A DNA stretch of 64,000 bases from Providencia burhodogranariea DSM 19968 (GCF_000314855.2 NZ_KB233222.1:1144322-1208321); one strand, 5' to 3'; positions 19,773-30,013 are shown, numbered from the stretch's first letter. Translations and numbers: made by a program. Notes: generated by a model not told the origin, from the sequence alone.

Positions 19773-20702
19773 ATGGCTAATATGACAAATAGAAAAGTAC
19801 GCAAAGCGGTAATCCCTGTTGCAGGTCTTGGTACGCGTATGTTACCAGCAACTAAAGCTATTCCAAAAGAGATGTTACCGTTAGTTGATAAACCATTAAT
19901 TCAATATGTTGTTAATGAGTGTATTGCTGCTGGAATAAATGAAATTGTATTGGTAACTCATTCATCAAAAAACTCGATTGAAAACCATTTCGATACAAGC
20001 TTTGAGCTTGAAGCTATTTTAGAAGCACGTGTTAAACGTCAATTACTGGACGAGGTTCAATCTATTTGTCCAAGTCACGTGACTATTATGCAAACACGTC
20101 AAGGAATAGCGAAAGGGCTAGGACATGCCATTTTATGCGCTAAACCGCTTGTGGGTAATGAGCCTTTTGTTGTTGTTTTACCTGACGTAATTTTGGATCA
20201 TTATAGTACCGATTTAACGAAATTTAATTTGAGCGAAATGCTAGATCATTTTGAAGAAACGGGTGCAAGTCAGATATTAGTCGAGCCTGTTCCAGAAGAT
20301 GATGTATCAAATTATGGTATTGTCGATTGCGATGGTGTGATTTTACAACCAGGTGAAAGTAAACCAATCATTAGGATGGTCGAAAAACCAAAGAAAGAGG
20401 AAGCACCATCTAATCTTTCTATTGTTGGTCGCTATGTATTATCTGAAAAAATTTGGGATACATTGGCAAAAACTGCTCCTGGTGCAGGCGATGAAATTCA
20501 ATTAACTGATGCTATTACTATCATGATGGAAAATAATGAGCCAGTAGAAGCATATCACTTGCGTGGCAGAAGTCATGACTGTGGTAATAAATTAGGTTAT
20601 ATGAAAGCTTTCGTTGAATATGGCTTACAGCACGAAACATTGGGTGAAGATTTTTCCCAGTGGATAAAAAATCTATCTACAGAATTGAATGGCTCTAAAT
20701 AA
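19773..20702 (+). CDS. galU: UTP-glucose-1-phosphate uridylyltransferase GalU
   Basis: 309 residues. N-terminal nucleotide-binding signature [36 protein letters not shown], active-site LPDVILD, and [21 protein letters not shown]. Makes UDP-glucose for LPS core, trehalose and membrane-derived oligosaccharides. AGGAG lies 14 bases upstream of the ATG; a second in-frame ATG nine bases downstream is less conserved. Followed by an intrinsic terminator. Confidence 0.96.
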   Translation: MANMTNRKVRKAVIPVAGLGTRMLPATKAIPKEMLPLVDKPLIQYVVNECIAAGINEIVLVTHSSKNSIENHFDTSFELEAILEARVKRQLLDEVQSICPSHVTIMQTRQGIAKGLGHAILCAKPLVGNEPFVVVLPDVILDHYSTDLTKFNLSEMLDHFEETGASQILVEPVPEDDVSNYGIVDCDGVILQPGESKPIIRMVEKPKKEEAPSNLSIVGRYVLSEKIWDTLAKTAPGAGDEIQLTDAITIMMENNEPVEAYHLRGRSHDCGNKLGYMKAFVEYGLQHETLGEDFSQWIKNLSTELNGSK

Positions 20703-20727
20703 ACTGTTTTTTCTTATGATAGTTAAT

Positions 20728-20759
20728 AAAAGCTAACACTATAAAAGTTAGCTTTTTTT
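20728..20759 (+). terminator. galU intrinsic terminator
   Basis: Stem AAAGCTAAC / GTTAGCTTT closed by a 9-nt loop and followed by TTTTTTG, about 25 nt after the galU stop. Confidence 0.85.
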
Positions 20760-21093
20760 GTATTTCATAGGGCTATTCAATTATTAAACATCAACTAATG
20801 TAAATTAATATTTGATCTCACTTACACATTTTAAAATTAAATAAATCATAAGTTTTGAGTAAACGGAAACGTCATTATTCAGTCAAATCCCAAAAATAAA
20901 TGGATTTAGATTACATAACTTTACTTTAAAATTGGATATAAATCTAAATAACAGGCAGTATTCATTGGGCAAAATGAGCATTAAGAAGCTTAAATACTCA
21001 TAAAAAGGAACAAATTAAGTGCAGTGAGTAAAAGATATTAAGCGTTCAATGAATGATAATATTGTCAAAAATCATAAAAGTTAAAGTTTGGGT
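20760..21093. other. Non-coding stretch between galU and hns terminators
   Basis: About 330 bp of AT-rich sequence between the ends of two convergent genes. No open frame, promoter or conserved RNA was recognisable. Confidence 0.4.
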
Positions 21094-21124
21094 AAAAAAA
21101 ACACTCTTAAAAAAGAGTGTTTTT
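21094..21124 (-). terminator. hns intrinsic terminator
   Basis: Hairpin AAAACACTCTT / AAGAGTGTTTT with a 4-nt A loop; on the minus strand the stem is followed by a run of T residues. Lies about 20 nt past the hns stop. Confidence 0.85.
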
Positions 21125-21141
21125 GAATAAATTATAGAATC

Positions 21142-21552
21142 TTAGATCAAGAAATCATCTAAAGATTTACCTTGTTCTTCAACGGCAACTTTGATTACTG
21201 CTGGGGTACGACCCTGGCCAGTCCAAGTTTTAGCTTCGCCATTTTCATCAATATATTTATATTTAGCAGGACGTGCTGCACGTTTAGCGCGAGCACTTGT
21301 GCTTTTACCTGAATCCATTGTTTGTAGAAGTTCGTTTAGATCTACACCTTGTTCCAGAATCATTTCACGAACTTTTTCCAATTTACGGTTACGTTCTTCT
21401 AATTCTGCGCGAACTTGGCTTTCTTCTTCACGACGTTCATCAACAACGACAGTTAATTTTTCTAACATTTCTTCTAAAGATTCTAAAGAAACTTCTCTCG
21501 CTTGAGCGCGAAGAGTACGGATGTTATTTAATGCTTTTAAAGATTCGCTCAT
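21142..21552 (-). CDS. hns: Nucleoid-associated protein H-NS
   Basis: 136 residues (E. coli 137) from ATG 21552, preceded by AGGA; an in-frame upstream TTG (21567) covers the Shine-Dalgarno itself and is rejected. N-terminal coiled-coil oligomerisation region about 1-80 ([20 protein letters not shown]), linker, and C-terminal DNA-binding domain with [13 protein letters not shown], whose QGR motif inserts in the AT-rich minor groove. Silences horizontally acquired AT-rich DNA and compacts the nucleoid. Between galU and tdk as in E. coli. Confidence 0.96.
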   Translation of the reverse strand: MSESLKALNNIRTLRAQAREVSLESLEEMLEKLTVVVDERREEESQVRAELEERNRKLEKVREMILEQGVDLNELLQTMDSGKSTSARAKRAARPAKYKYIDENGEAKTWTGQGRTPAVIKVAVEEQGKSLDDFLI

Positions 21553-22101
21553 TTTTCCTGGTCTCAAATTTAATTGTTGGCCTGTGTACAGTAATAATAG
21601 AATGCTATTTTATTTTCTGCAATAGCTAAATTACACTATTAGTTTAAAAGTTATCTTTACCGAATGCAATTTTTTTACAAAAGAAATATTAACTTTTCTC
21701 TAATATATATATATCACTATTATCAATATCCAAAATAATGAAAAATCAGTTCCAATTAGGCCAAATTTTTTGGATTATAATTGGATAAGTAAGGTAGGAA
21801 AACGTCGTCTTATTAGCCATAAGAAGTCAAACTCGGTAACTTAAACGTAAATTTTCTTTTTTTGATACAGTAAATTAGCTATATGTGTGAAAAGATAACA
21901 ATATATTTTAGTAAATGATAGTTCGTTATTTTAGCTATCCTGAAAGTAAATCTAACAATCACTGTCAGCATAAATTTAGTTTTATTCGTAAAAACGAGGG
22001 GGTAAAATCAGTTTTTAACTGTGAACGAATGATGATTGTTAATCTAATGGTATGTTTTATGGTAAAATTATGAGGTTTATTATTCTAGAGGAAAGAGGCT
22101 G
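21553..22101. promoter_or_regulatory. Divergent hns / tdk promoter region
   Basis: 549 bp, strongly AT-rich with TATATATAT tracts, expected to bind H-NS itself (autoregulation is known in E. coli). Individual promoter elements could not be fixed with confidence. A GAGGAAAGAGG Shine-Dalgarno-like stretch precedes tdk. Confidence 0.45.
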
Positions 22102-22731
22102 ATGGCCCAGCTATATTTTTACTATTCTGCGATGAATGCAGGAAAATCGACATCATTGTTGCAATCTTCTTATAACTATAATGAAAGAGGGATGCGAACA
22201 TTGATTTTTACTGCTGAAATTGATAATCGTTTTGCGCAGGGTAAAGTTTCATCTCGAATTGGGTTATCTGCACAAGCGCTACTATTTACGCCCATAACAA
22301 ATATGGCTGAAATCATTAAAAACGAAAATAGTATACAAAAGGTACATTGCGTCTTGATTGATGAGTGTCAATTCTTAACAAAACAGCAAGTTGAAGAGTT
22401 ATGCGATATTGTCGATAATGTCGATATTCCCGTTTTATGTTATGGGTTAAGAACAGACTTTTCTGGAGAATTGTTTGCAGGTAGCCAATATTTATTAGCT
22501 TGGGCTGACAAATTAGTAGAATTAAAGACAGTATGCTACTGCGGCCGTAAGGCGAATAAAGTATTACGTGTAGGTAGCGATGGTATTCCTATGTATGAAG
22601 GCGCACAGGTCGATATAGGCGGTAATGAGAAGTATATATCAGTTTGTCGTAAACATTATACTGAGGCAATCGAACAAGCTAAATTAATGGGGCAAGGTCT
22701 CATTCCTAAAGTACCTATTGGTTTTAACTAA
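22102..22731 (+). CDS. tdk: Thymidine kinase Tdk
   Basis: 209 residues (E. coli 205). P-loop [13 protein letters not shown] near the N-terminus, DECQFL Walker-B-like motif, and four zinc-binding Cys in [10 protein letters not shown] and VCRKHY. Phosphorylates thymidine and deoxyuridine in pyrimidine salvage. Divergent from hns, the conserved enterobacterial arrangement. Confidence 0.96.
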   Translation: MAQLYFYYSAMNAGKSTSLLQSSYNYNERGMRTLIFTAEIDNRFAQGKVSSRIGLSAQALLFTPITNMAEIIKNENSIQKVHCVLIDECQFLTKQQVEELCDIVDNVDIPVLCYGLRTDFSGELFAGSQYLLAWADKLVELKTVCYCGRKANKVLRVGSDGIPMYEGAQVDIGGNEKYISVCRKHYTEAIEQAKLMGQGLIPKVPIGFN

Positions 22732-22921
22732 TTTAGATGTAATGATTCATTATATGTGTAAAAAGAAAGTGAAAATCGTTAATCATTATATAAATGGGAA
22801 TGTTTTTGGGTGTATTTGTTCTTTATTTCGCTATTAAAGATGCGCCGATATGCTCAGTTTTACTAACAAAGAGTAGTTTTTAACTAAGCATAGTTCTACT
22901 AAAGAACGATAGTTTAAGCAT

Positions 22922-22956
22922 TTAAAACGCTGGATATATTATATCTGGCGTTTTAA
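22922..22956 (+). terminator. Long hairpin downstream of tdk
   Basis: Stem TTAAAACGC / GCGTTTTAA extended by seven further pairs (two wobble) around a 3-nt loop; T-rich on the 3' side. Could end tdk transcription about 190 nt downstream of the gene. Confidence 0.55.
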
Positions 22957-23420
22957 TATTTCAGCGATATATATGCTCGTTAACGGTACGGTTTTTACGT
23001 ATTTTCTCATCCTAATTAATCTTTACGAGTTAATTTTGTAAAGGTTGATTCTTTAAAATAGTATTATCTAAATTTGTTAACGCCTTTTGATAACTATCTT
23101 ATCTGCATATCAGCCTATAATCCTATATAGAAATATTTTTTATCATTATCTATTACCGCTTAGTGTAAAATTGCAGCTCTCTACTCAATCTATTAATTAA
23201 TGATAACGCTGCCTACTTTTGGTTTTAATTTTTTACTTAATATTTCGAAATTCGTCTAGGTTATGAACGTTGAACACATTTTATGCTTATGATTATTTTG
23301 AATAAGAACAGCTGATTAAACATTAAGTTATAGATTATATCTAGCAACTAAAATAGGCGATGTAGGCGTACTTTTGGATTAAGATGATGTTCCTATGCTT
23401 TGAAGATTTACTTGGGATTA

Positions 23421-23682
23421 TTGAGCTTTGAGGGTCGATTTTCATTCGAATTAAAAATGATTAGGTAAGGTAAAATAAGTAAGGTGTCTGGTTAACCTCC
23501 TAGTAGATTATGCAAGAGTCACCAAATGCAGTGAAAAGTGGTTTTTAATCGAATCCGAAGGATCCTTTTTGTTCATTTTTTAGTTTTACAGTGATATTTT
23601 TTAATCAGGTAAATACGTCACATCATTATATTGCAGTCATTTAAATTAATTGATGTAGTAAAAACAAGCTGAAAAGACTAAC
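23421..23682 (+). repeat. Dispersed intergenic repeat, copy A
   Basis: About 262 bp. Shares with copy C (39864-40095) and reverse-complemented copy B (31839-32087) a left block (TTGAgCTTTGAgGGTC...TTCGAATTAAA), a middle block around TTTAATCGAA, and a right block GTGATaTTTTTTAATCA followed by TAAATACgTcACaTCATTaTATT. Similarity is imperfect but ordered along the full length. Confidence 0.75.
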
Positions 23683-23785
23683 TTTTCACTGCTTCATAGA
23701 ATGATAGGGCAATTTTTACGTATCAGAAAGAAGGTGAAAGCACTTATTATTAAACACACATCGAATTTAATTGAGGAGAGTATTG

Positions 23786-23866
23786 GTGCTACAGGTGATG
23801 GGGCTAGTTGTGGTTTCTCATCGTATTCATCCAACGAGGATTTACACTGAGAGAGCTAAAAAATAA
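23786..23866 (+). CDS. Possible 26-residue small protein (weak)
   Basis: A GTG-initiated frame (alternative TTG three bases earlier) of 26 codons, preceded by TTGAGGAGAG, a near-ideal Shine-Dalgarno seven bases upstream. It encodes a Val-rich hydrophobic start (MLQVMGLVVVSH) and a basic end (TERAKK). Its stop overlaps the adhE terminator stem. I do not recognise the peptide; it may be a chance frame. Confidence 0.25.
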   Translation: MLQVMGLVVVSHRIHPTRIYTERAKK

Positions 23867-23894
23867 GGCACTGAAGTTTAACTCAATGCCTTAT
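23863..23894 (-). terminator. adhE intrinsic terminator
   Basis: Stem ATAAGGCA / TGCCTTAT, extended inward by three pairs, followed on the minus strand by TTTTTTAG. About 20 nt past the adhE stop. Confidence 0.8.
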
Positions 23895-23916
23895 ATATTA
23901 CTAATTAGTTAAATAA

Positions 23917-26577
23917 TTATTTCTTTGTACTTTTCTTTTCAGCTTTAGGGGCCGCAGGCGTGTTTGTTTGCTCTGTAAACTCACGACCATAATAAGTATC
24001 AAGTAACAGCGTTTTTAACTCTGAGATTAACGGGTAACGCGGGTTTGCACCTGTACATTGGTCATCAAACGCATCTTCAGAGAGTTTATCAACTTTAGCT
24101 AAGAAGTCTGCTTCAGCAACACCAGCTTCTCGAATTGATTTAGGGATGCCTAAATCAGCTTTAATTTCTTCAAGCCAAGCTAACAGCTTCTCAATTTTAG
24201 CACCTGTACGATCATCTGGTTTAGTGAGGCCTAAATGAGTCGCGATTTCAGCATAGCGACGACGAGCTTGTGGGCGGTCATATTGGCTAAATGCTGTTTG
24301 TTTAGTTGGATTATCGTTAGAGTTATAACGAATTACATTGCTAATTAACAGCGCGTTTGCCAAGCCATGCGGGATGTGGAATTCAGAGCCTAATTTATGA
24401 GCCATTGAGTGACATACACCTAAGAATGCGTTTGCAAATGCGATACCTGCAATTGTTGCTGCATTATGGACACGTTCTCTGGCTACTGGGTTGGTAGCAC
24501 CTTCATGGTAGCTTGCTGGCAGATAATCTTTTAACAGGCTCAATGCCTGTAAAGCTTGGCCATCAGAATATTCATTCGCAAGAACAGAAACATAGGCTTC
24601 CAAAGCATGAGTTACCGCATCAAGACCACCAAAAGCAGTAAGTGATTTAGGCATGTTCATGACGAGGTTTGCATCAACTATTGCCATATTTGGTGTTAAT
24701 GCATAGTCAGCTAACGGGTACTTTTGACCGGTTTTATCATCAGTTACAACAGCAAATGGTGTAACTTCTGAACCTGTACCTGAAGTTGTGGTGATAGCGA
24801 CTAATTTTGCTTTCACGCCCATTTTTGGGAAACGGTGAATACGTTTACGAATATCCATAAAGCGCAGAGCTAGCTCTTCAAAATGGGTTTCAGGGTGCTC
24901 ATACATTACCCACATGATTTTTGCTGCATCCATCGGTGAACCACCACCTAACGCGATAATAACATCAGGTTTGAACGCGTTCATTTGGGCCGCACCTTTA
25001 CGAACAACAGTCAAAGTAGGGTCAGCTTCAACTTCAAAGAATACATCTGTTTCAATATGGTGTTGTTTAAGAACCTCGACAACTTTTTCTACATAGCCAT
25101 TATTGAATAAATAGCTATCAGTTACGATAAATGCACGTTTTGCGCCATCAGTTGCAATTTCTTCAAGTGCAATAGGAAGACAACCGCGACGGAAATAAAT
25201 TGAGTTAGGAAGTTTATGCCATAACATATTTTCAGCTCTTTTCGCCACAGTCTTAGTATTAATTAAGTGTTTTGGTCCAACGTTTTCAGAGATAGAGTTA
25301 CCACCCCATGAACCACAACCGAGTGTGAGAGAAGGCGCGAGCTTAAAGTTATATAAGTCACCGATTCCGCCTTGTGAGGCAGGCGTATTAATCAAGATAC
25401 GCGCTGTTTTCATTTTCGCGCCAAAATAGTTAATGCGTGCAGTTTGGTTATCTTGATCAGTATATAAACATGAAGTGTGACCGATACCGCCTAGTTCAAC
25501 GAGTTGCTCTGCTTTATCTACGGCGTCGTCAAAGTTTTTAGCGCGATACATTGCAAGGACTGGAGAAAGTTTCTCATGAGCAAACGGCTCAGAGTCGTCA
25601 ATTAGTTTTACTTCGCCAATAAGAATTTTAGTCGTTTCAGGAACACTAACGCCTGCCATTTCCGCAATTTTGTAAGCAGCCTGACCAACAATAGCAGCAT
25701 TTAGGTTGCCATTTTTCAAAATAATATCTTGAACTGCTTTTAATTCTTTACCTTGTAGAATATAGCCGCCATGGCTAGCAAAACGTTCGCGAACTTGAGT
25801 ATAAATTTCATCAACCACAATAACAGATTGTTCAGAGGCACAGACTACGCCGTTATCGAATGTTTTAGACATTAATATTGAAGCAACTGCGCGTTTGATA
25901 TCTGCTGTTTCATCAATAACGACTGGAGTATTACCAGCACCAACTCCAATAGCTGGTTTACCTGAACTATAAGCAGCCTTAACCATACCAGGGCCACCCG
26001 TTGCAAGGATCAGGTTAATATCATCGTGATGCATTAATGCATTGGACATTTCAACAGAAGGTGCATCAATCCAGCCAATAATATCTTTAGGAGCTCCTGC
26101 TGCAATAGCTGCTTTTAAGACGATTTCAGCGGCTTTATTGGTTGCATCTTTAGCTCGCGGATGTGGGGAAAATATAATCGCATTACGAGTTTTCAAGCTG
26201 ATCAGCGATTTAAAAATAGCGGTGGATGTTGGGTTAGTTGTTGGAACTATACCGCAAATAATACCAATAGGTTCTGCGATAGTAATAGTACCAAAAGTGA
26301 GATCTTCAGAAAGTACACCACAAGTCTTTTCATCTTTATAGGCATTATAGATATATTCAGAAGCAAAGTGATTTTTAATGACTTTATCTTCGATAATACC
26401 CATACCGGATTCTTCAACTGCAAGCTTAGCCAGAGGAATTCGAGCATCTGCTGCGGCAAGTGCGGCCGCACGGAAAATTCGGTCAACTTGTTCTTGAGAA
26501 AAGTTAGCGAATTCACGCTGAGCTTTTTTGACGCGAGCAACGAGTTCATTGAGTTCGGTAACATTAGTTACTGACAT
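23917..26577 (-). CDS. adhE: Bifunctional acetaldehyde-CoA/alcohol dehydrogenase AdhE
   Basis: 886 residues (E. coli 891). N-terminal aldehyde dehydrogenase half (1-440) with IVPTTNPTS and catalytic Cys in GVVCASEQSV (about 246); linker; C-terminal iron-dependent alcohol dehydrogenase half with IALGGGSPMDAAK, TTTSGTGSEVTPF and the metal-ligand helix CHSMAHKLGSEFHIPHGLANA. Ends in a Lys-rich tail. Reduces acetyl-CoA to ethanol in fermentation; forms spirosome filaments in E. coli. ATG 26577 has AGGAG eight bases upstream; the in-frame GTG at 26586 is too close to that site. Confidence 0.96.
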   Translation of the reverse strand: MSVTNVTELNELVARVKKAQREFANFSQEQVDRIFRAAALAAADARIPLAKLAVEESGMGIIEDKVIKNHFASEYIYNAYKDEKTCGVLSEDLTFGTITIAEPIGIICGIVPTTNPTSTAIFKSLISLKTRNAIIFSPHPRAKDATNKAAEIVLKAAIAAGAPKDIIGWIDAPSVEMSNALMHHDDINLILATGGPGMVKAAYSSGKPAIGVGAGNTPVVIDETADIKRAVASILMSKTFDNGVVCASEQSVIVVDEIYTQVRERFASHGGYILQGKELKAVQDIILKNGNLNAAIVGQAAYKIAEMAGVSVPETTKILIGEVKLIDDSEPFAHEKLSPVLAMYRAKNFDDAVDKAEQLVELGGIGHTSCLYTDQDNQTARINYFGAKMKTARILINTPASQGGIGDLYNFKLAPSLTLGCGSWGGNSISENVGPKHLINTKTVAKRAENMLWHKLPNSIYFRRGCLPIALEEIATDGAKRAFIVTDSYLFNNGYVEKVVEVLKQHHIETDVFFEVEADPTLTVVRKGAAQMNAFKPDVIIALGGGSPMDAAKIMWVMYEHPETHFEELALRFMDIRKRIHRFPKMGVKAKLVAITTTSGTGSEVTPFAVVTDDKTGQKYPLADYALTPNMAIVDANLVMNMPKSLTAFGGLDAVTHALEAYVSVLANEYSDGQALQALSLLKDYLPASYHEGATNPVARERVHNAATIAGIAFANAFLGVCHSMAHKLGSEFHIPHGLANALLISNVIRYNSNDNPTKQTAFSQYDRPQARRRYAEIATHLGLTKPDDRTGAKIEKLLAWLEEIKADLGIPKSIREAGVAEADFLAKVDKLSEDAFDDQCTGANPRYPLISELKTLLLDTYYGREFTEQTNTPAAPKAEKKSTKK

Positions 26578-26811
26578 AGGGTTCACTCCTGATAAATGTT
26601 AAAATTTTTAAGCCAATGTGCAGTTCATACAAATAAAAATAAAAAATAAGTGTTACAGGACCAAGAAAACAATTATAGATTATAATTATTACTATACGTT
26701 GTTAATCAGCTAATTGGCTTAAAAATCTTTTATTAATGTGAAGCTCTAGCTTTCCTAAATACAACTCAACTTTTTTGTTAAGATTAGATTATCATTATTT
26801 AAGTTAATTAA

Positions 26812-26827
26812 TGTGATCTATGTCATA
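26812..26827. promoter_or_regulatory. CRP-like site upstream of adhE / ychE
   Basis: TGTGATCTATGTCATA fits TGTGA-N6-TCACA at nine of ten half-site positions. It lies 235 bp from the adhE start and 173 bp from ychE within their divergent 422-bp region, which otherwise shows no feature I can assign. Binding to either gene's promoter is inferred only. Confidence 0.4.
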
Positions 26828-26999
26828 AAATCTCAAAGCTGACACCTTTCAGCATGTCAGTTTGCGTATAACAACTTTATTTTGATAGAAAACGATGATG
26901 ACAAAATTGAGGTTAGCTCAAGGTATTTTCTGGGGTTAATGATACACTTTAGCGGTTTAAAATTTTCTCTAACGGGACTCTTTCTAAAGGTGTTGATGA

Positions 27000-27644
27000 G
27001 TGGGTGCAGGATTACTTGATTTATCAGGCTATATAAAGTTTTTCATTGGCCTTTTTGCGTTAGTAAACCCAGTCGGAATTCTCCCTGTGTTTATTAGTAT
27101 GACTAATTATCAAAGTAGTGCGGGGCGCAATAAAACAAACACGATAGCGAATACTTCTGTGGCTATTATATTATGTATTTCTCTATTAGTAGGCGATTCA
27201 ATCCTTCAGTTGTTTGGTATCTCTATCGATTCATTCCGTATTGCTGGAGGGATCTTGATAGTGACTATAGCAATGTCGATGATTAGCGGAAAAATTGGTG
27301 AAGATAAACAAAATAAACAAGAAAAATCAGAAACAGCTGTACGTGATAGTATCGGTGTTGTTCCTCTTGCATTGCCTCTTATGGCGGGGCCAGGGGCGAT
27401 TAGCTCCTGTATTGTTTGGTCATCAAGATGGAACGGCTGGCAAAATTTTTTAGGGCTTGCGCTAACTTGTATTATATTTGCTTTTTGTTGTTGGTTGTTG
27501 TTCCGCTCAGCATCATTACTTGTACGTTACCTAGGCCAAACTGGTATTAACGTTGTGACGCGTATTATGGGGCTACTACTTATGTCATTAGGTATCGAGT
27601 TTATTGTTACTGGCGTAAAAGCGATATTTCCAGGTCTTCTCTAG
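27000..27644 (+). CDS. ychE: MarC-family inner membrane protein YchE
   Basis: 214 residues, about six transmembrane helices. Closely matches E. coli YchE through IKFFIGLFALVNPVGILPVFISMT, IDSFRIAGGIL and PLMAGPGAISSCIVW, ending ITRIMGLLLMSLGIEFIVTGVKAIFPGLL. GTG start at 27000, since a TGA immediately precedes it in frame and AAAGG lies nine bases upstream. Transport function of MarC/UPF0056 proteins is unproven. Between adhE and oppA as in E. coli. Confidence 0.92.
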   Translation: MGAGLLDLSGYIKFFIGLFALVNPVGILPVFISMTNYQSSAGRNKTNTIANTSVAIILCISLLVGDSILQLFGISIDSFRIAGGILIVTIAMSMISGKIGEDKQNKQEKSETAVRDSIGVVPLALPLMAGPGAISSCIVWSSRWNGWQNFLGLALTCIIFAFCCWLLFRSASLLVRYLGQTGINVVTRIMGLLLMSLGIEFIVTGVKAIFPGLL

Positions 27645-28174
27645 TATTTCCTTTCTGTCGATTAATCAATGTGTAATAACTGCCATTACTGGTGGTTATT
27701 ACACGCATACATGACGTAATCAATAATCACAATATAATCATGTTTTATAAATTAATGTGCTGACATTTTGAACAGCAATTAATTTTCATTATCTATAATA
27801 TAATTTCGCATTTTTTGTTAAATAAAACACAAAAAGTAAGGAATTGTGAGCTAAGTAGATTTTTACGCTATTTAACTCAAGTAATGTTAATGATATGTTT
27901 AAAGTCGATATTGATAAGGAAAACGGTAGATAGCAGGTTAATCTTCTTTTAACTCGAACAAGTGATTGCCTTCCTGAGTTTTATGGTAATCAAGGTACAA
28001 CGATAGCCATAAATAAGGTTAATAACTTGTAGCTTATTGTGATGGGTAATTTCGAATTAAAAAAAATAATCTAATAAGGATAATGATTCGGATGCATAAT
28101 AATTATTACAGTTTAGATAATCAAATAGGTTACTGAATTTTTAGTCGCAAAGTTAAGTACTACGGAGGGTAATG
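27645..28174. other. Intergenic region ychE-oppA1
   Basis: About 530 bp, AT-rich. A 10-bp stem-loop (GTGTAATAAC / GTTATTACAC, 27671-27704) follows ychE but lacks a T-run. The remainder should hold the promoter of the first oppA; no specific site was recognised. Confidence 0.45.
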
Positions 28175-29788
28175 ATGAAATTTGTCAAAACGGGTTTGTG
28201 TGTTCTACCCATTTTTTTAATTGCATTACAGTCTAATGCGGACCCAATATTAACTGATATAAATCAATCTATTACCATTAATAATGGCAGTGAAGTTGTG
28301 TCATTAGATCCTCATAAAGTTGAAGGAATACCAGAAAGCAATATTATTCTTAATCTTCTTGAAGGATTAATTTATTCAGATATTGATGGGAAAGTTGCCC
28401 CCGGAGTAGCTGAAAGCTGGACTAATGACAAATATACCACATGGATATTTACGTTAAGGGACAATGCTCGTTGGAGTGATGGTACTCCTGTAACAGCGCA
28501 AGATTTTGTATACAGTTGGCAACGACTTGCAGATCCTAAAACGGGTTCCCCTTATTCAAGTTATCTCCAAAATGCTTACATGGAAAATGCGCAAGCAATT
28601 CTAAAAGGTGAGATGCCAGTAGAATCTTTGGGTGTGAAAGCGCTTGATGATAAACATTTACAAGTGACGTTAACTCATCCCGTTCCGTATTTTATTGATA
28701 TGCTGAATCATACAGCAATGAAGCCTGTAAATAGACAGGCTATTGAAAAATTTGGAGATAAATGGACTCAACCAAATAATTTCGTCGGTAATGGTGCTTA
28801 CCTATTGGATAATTGGGTGGTTAACGAGCGAATTGTGCTTAAGCGAAATCCTAATTATTGGGACAATCAAAATAGTAAAATAGACCAAGCAACTTTCTTA
28901 TCAATCTCTTCAGAGACCAGCGATGTTAACCGCTATCGTAGCGGTGAAATTAATATCAGTAATTCAGCCATCCCACCTATTTTATTCAAAAAAATGCAAT
29001 CAGAGCGGCCTGATGAATTATATATTCGGCCTTACTTATGTACTTTTTATTATGAAATTAATAATAATAAGCCACCATTTAACGATTCAAGAGTTAGGGA
29101 AGCATTAAAACTGGGTTTAGACAGAAAAACAATTACTGACAAAATTATGGCGCAAGGGCAAATTGTTGCTTATGGTTTTACGCCGACGTTTATCAATAAT
29201 GGTGATTTTTCGCCACCTGAATGGGCTAGTTGGAGTGATGAAAAACGTTATCAACGTGCCAAAGAGCTTCTTGCTGAAGCTGGTTTTACCCCGTCAAACC
29301 CACTTAAATTTTCGCTGTTGTACAACACTTCTGACCAAAACAAACAACAAGCAGTTGTTGCCGCATCGATGTGGAAAAAAAATATTGGGGCAGAAGTCAG
29401 TTTACAAAATCAAGAATGGAAAACCTCTCTACAGAATCGTCATAGTGGTAATTATGATGTAGCCCGTTCGACGTGGTGCGCTGATTATAATGAACCTTCT
29501 GCATTCTTAAATATCATGTTGTCACAAAATAGCAATAACACAGGTTTCTACAATAATTTGCAGTTTGATGCCTTATTAGAAAAAGCGTTGATCGCACCCG
29601 ATGATGTAACACGTAAACAAATTTATCAACAAGCCGAGCTTCTACTCGATCACGATTCCGCCATTATTCCTGTTTACTACCGAGTTAGTGTTCGGCTCAT
29701 AAATCCATCAGTCGGTAGTTTTAAAGGCAAAGACCCTCTTGATTATATTGATGTCAAGCGGTTATATATAAAACAATCTAATAAATAA
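28175..29788 (+). CDS. Periplasmic oligopeptide-binding protein, first OppA paralogue
   Basis: 537 residues. ATG 28175 sits five bases after GGAGGG; ATG 28172 is only two bases after it. Signal peptide about 1-22, cleaved near QSNA. SBP family 5 features: SEVVSLDPHKVEGIPESNI, a W-SDGTPVTAQDFVYSWQRLADP block, FVGNGAYLLDNWVVNERIVLKRNPNYWDN, and the PFNDSRVREALKLGLDR helix. About two thirds identical by eye to the next gene, so a tandem duplicate. Likely binds peptides for OppBCDF; different specificity (as for MppA) is possible. Separate upstream region suggests independent control. Confidence 0.88.
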   Translation: MKFVKTGLCVLPIFLIALQSNADPILTDINQSITINNGSEVVSLDPHKVEGIPESNIILNLLEGLIYSDIDGKVAPGVAESWTNDKYTTWIFTLRDNARWSDGTPVTAQDFVYSWQRLADPKTGSPYSSYLQNAYMENAQAILKGEMPVESLGVKALDDKHLQVTLTHPVPYFIDMLNHTAMKPVNRQAIEKFGDKWTQPNNFVGNGAYLLDNWVVNERIVLKRNPNYWDNQNSKIDQATFLSISSETSDVNRYRSGEINISNSAIPPILFKKMQSERPDELYIRPYLCTFYYEINNNKPPFNDSRVREALKLGLDRKTITDKIMAQGQIVAYGFTPTFINNGDFSPPEWASWSDEKRYQRAKELLAEAGFTPSNPLKFSLLYNTSDQNKQQAVVAASMWKKNIGAEVSLQNQEWKTSLQNRHSGNYDVARSTWCADYNEPSAFLNIMLSQNSNNTGFYNNLQFDALLEKALIAPDDVTRKQIYQQAELLLDHDSAIIPVYYRVSVRLINPSVGSFKGKDPLDYIDVKRLYIKQSNK

Positions 29789-29965
29789 TATTTAAACAAT
29801 TTACCTTGCAAGGAATCTATCTGAAATAGTCCAAGATAAATGTAAGCAACCAATAAAGTTACTGATATAAAGACTAAATTAACCTTGATAAATAAGGCTA
29901 TTAGGTTTTTTAACGTGACCTGTATAAATAGCAAACAGCAAATTGAGCTATGGAAGATAAATATC

Positions 29966-29989
29966 AAAACCAACAACACAACAATAAAA
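29966..29989 (+). promoter_or_regulatory. C/A-rich leader tract before oppA (GcvB-type target)
   Basis: An unbroken A/C tract containing CAACAACACAACA sits 10-35 bases upstream of the oppA Shine-Dalgarno. In E. coli and Salmonella, oppA mRNA is repressed by the GU-rich R1 region of GcvB small RNA pairing with C/A-rich leader sequence. Pairing here is inferred. Confidence 0.5.
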
Positions 29990-30013
29990 TATAGTATGGG
30001 AGTAAAGCATAAA

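Larger units (their letters stand above)
22732..23862. other. Long intergenic region tdk-adhE
   Basis: About 1.1 kb, AT-rich, without a convincing full-length gene. It holds a strong hairpin (22922-22956), copy A of a dispersed repeat (23421-23682) and a short frame with an excellent ribosome-binding site (23786-23866). No transposase or integrase remnant seen. Confidence 0.5.
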
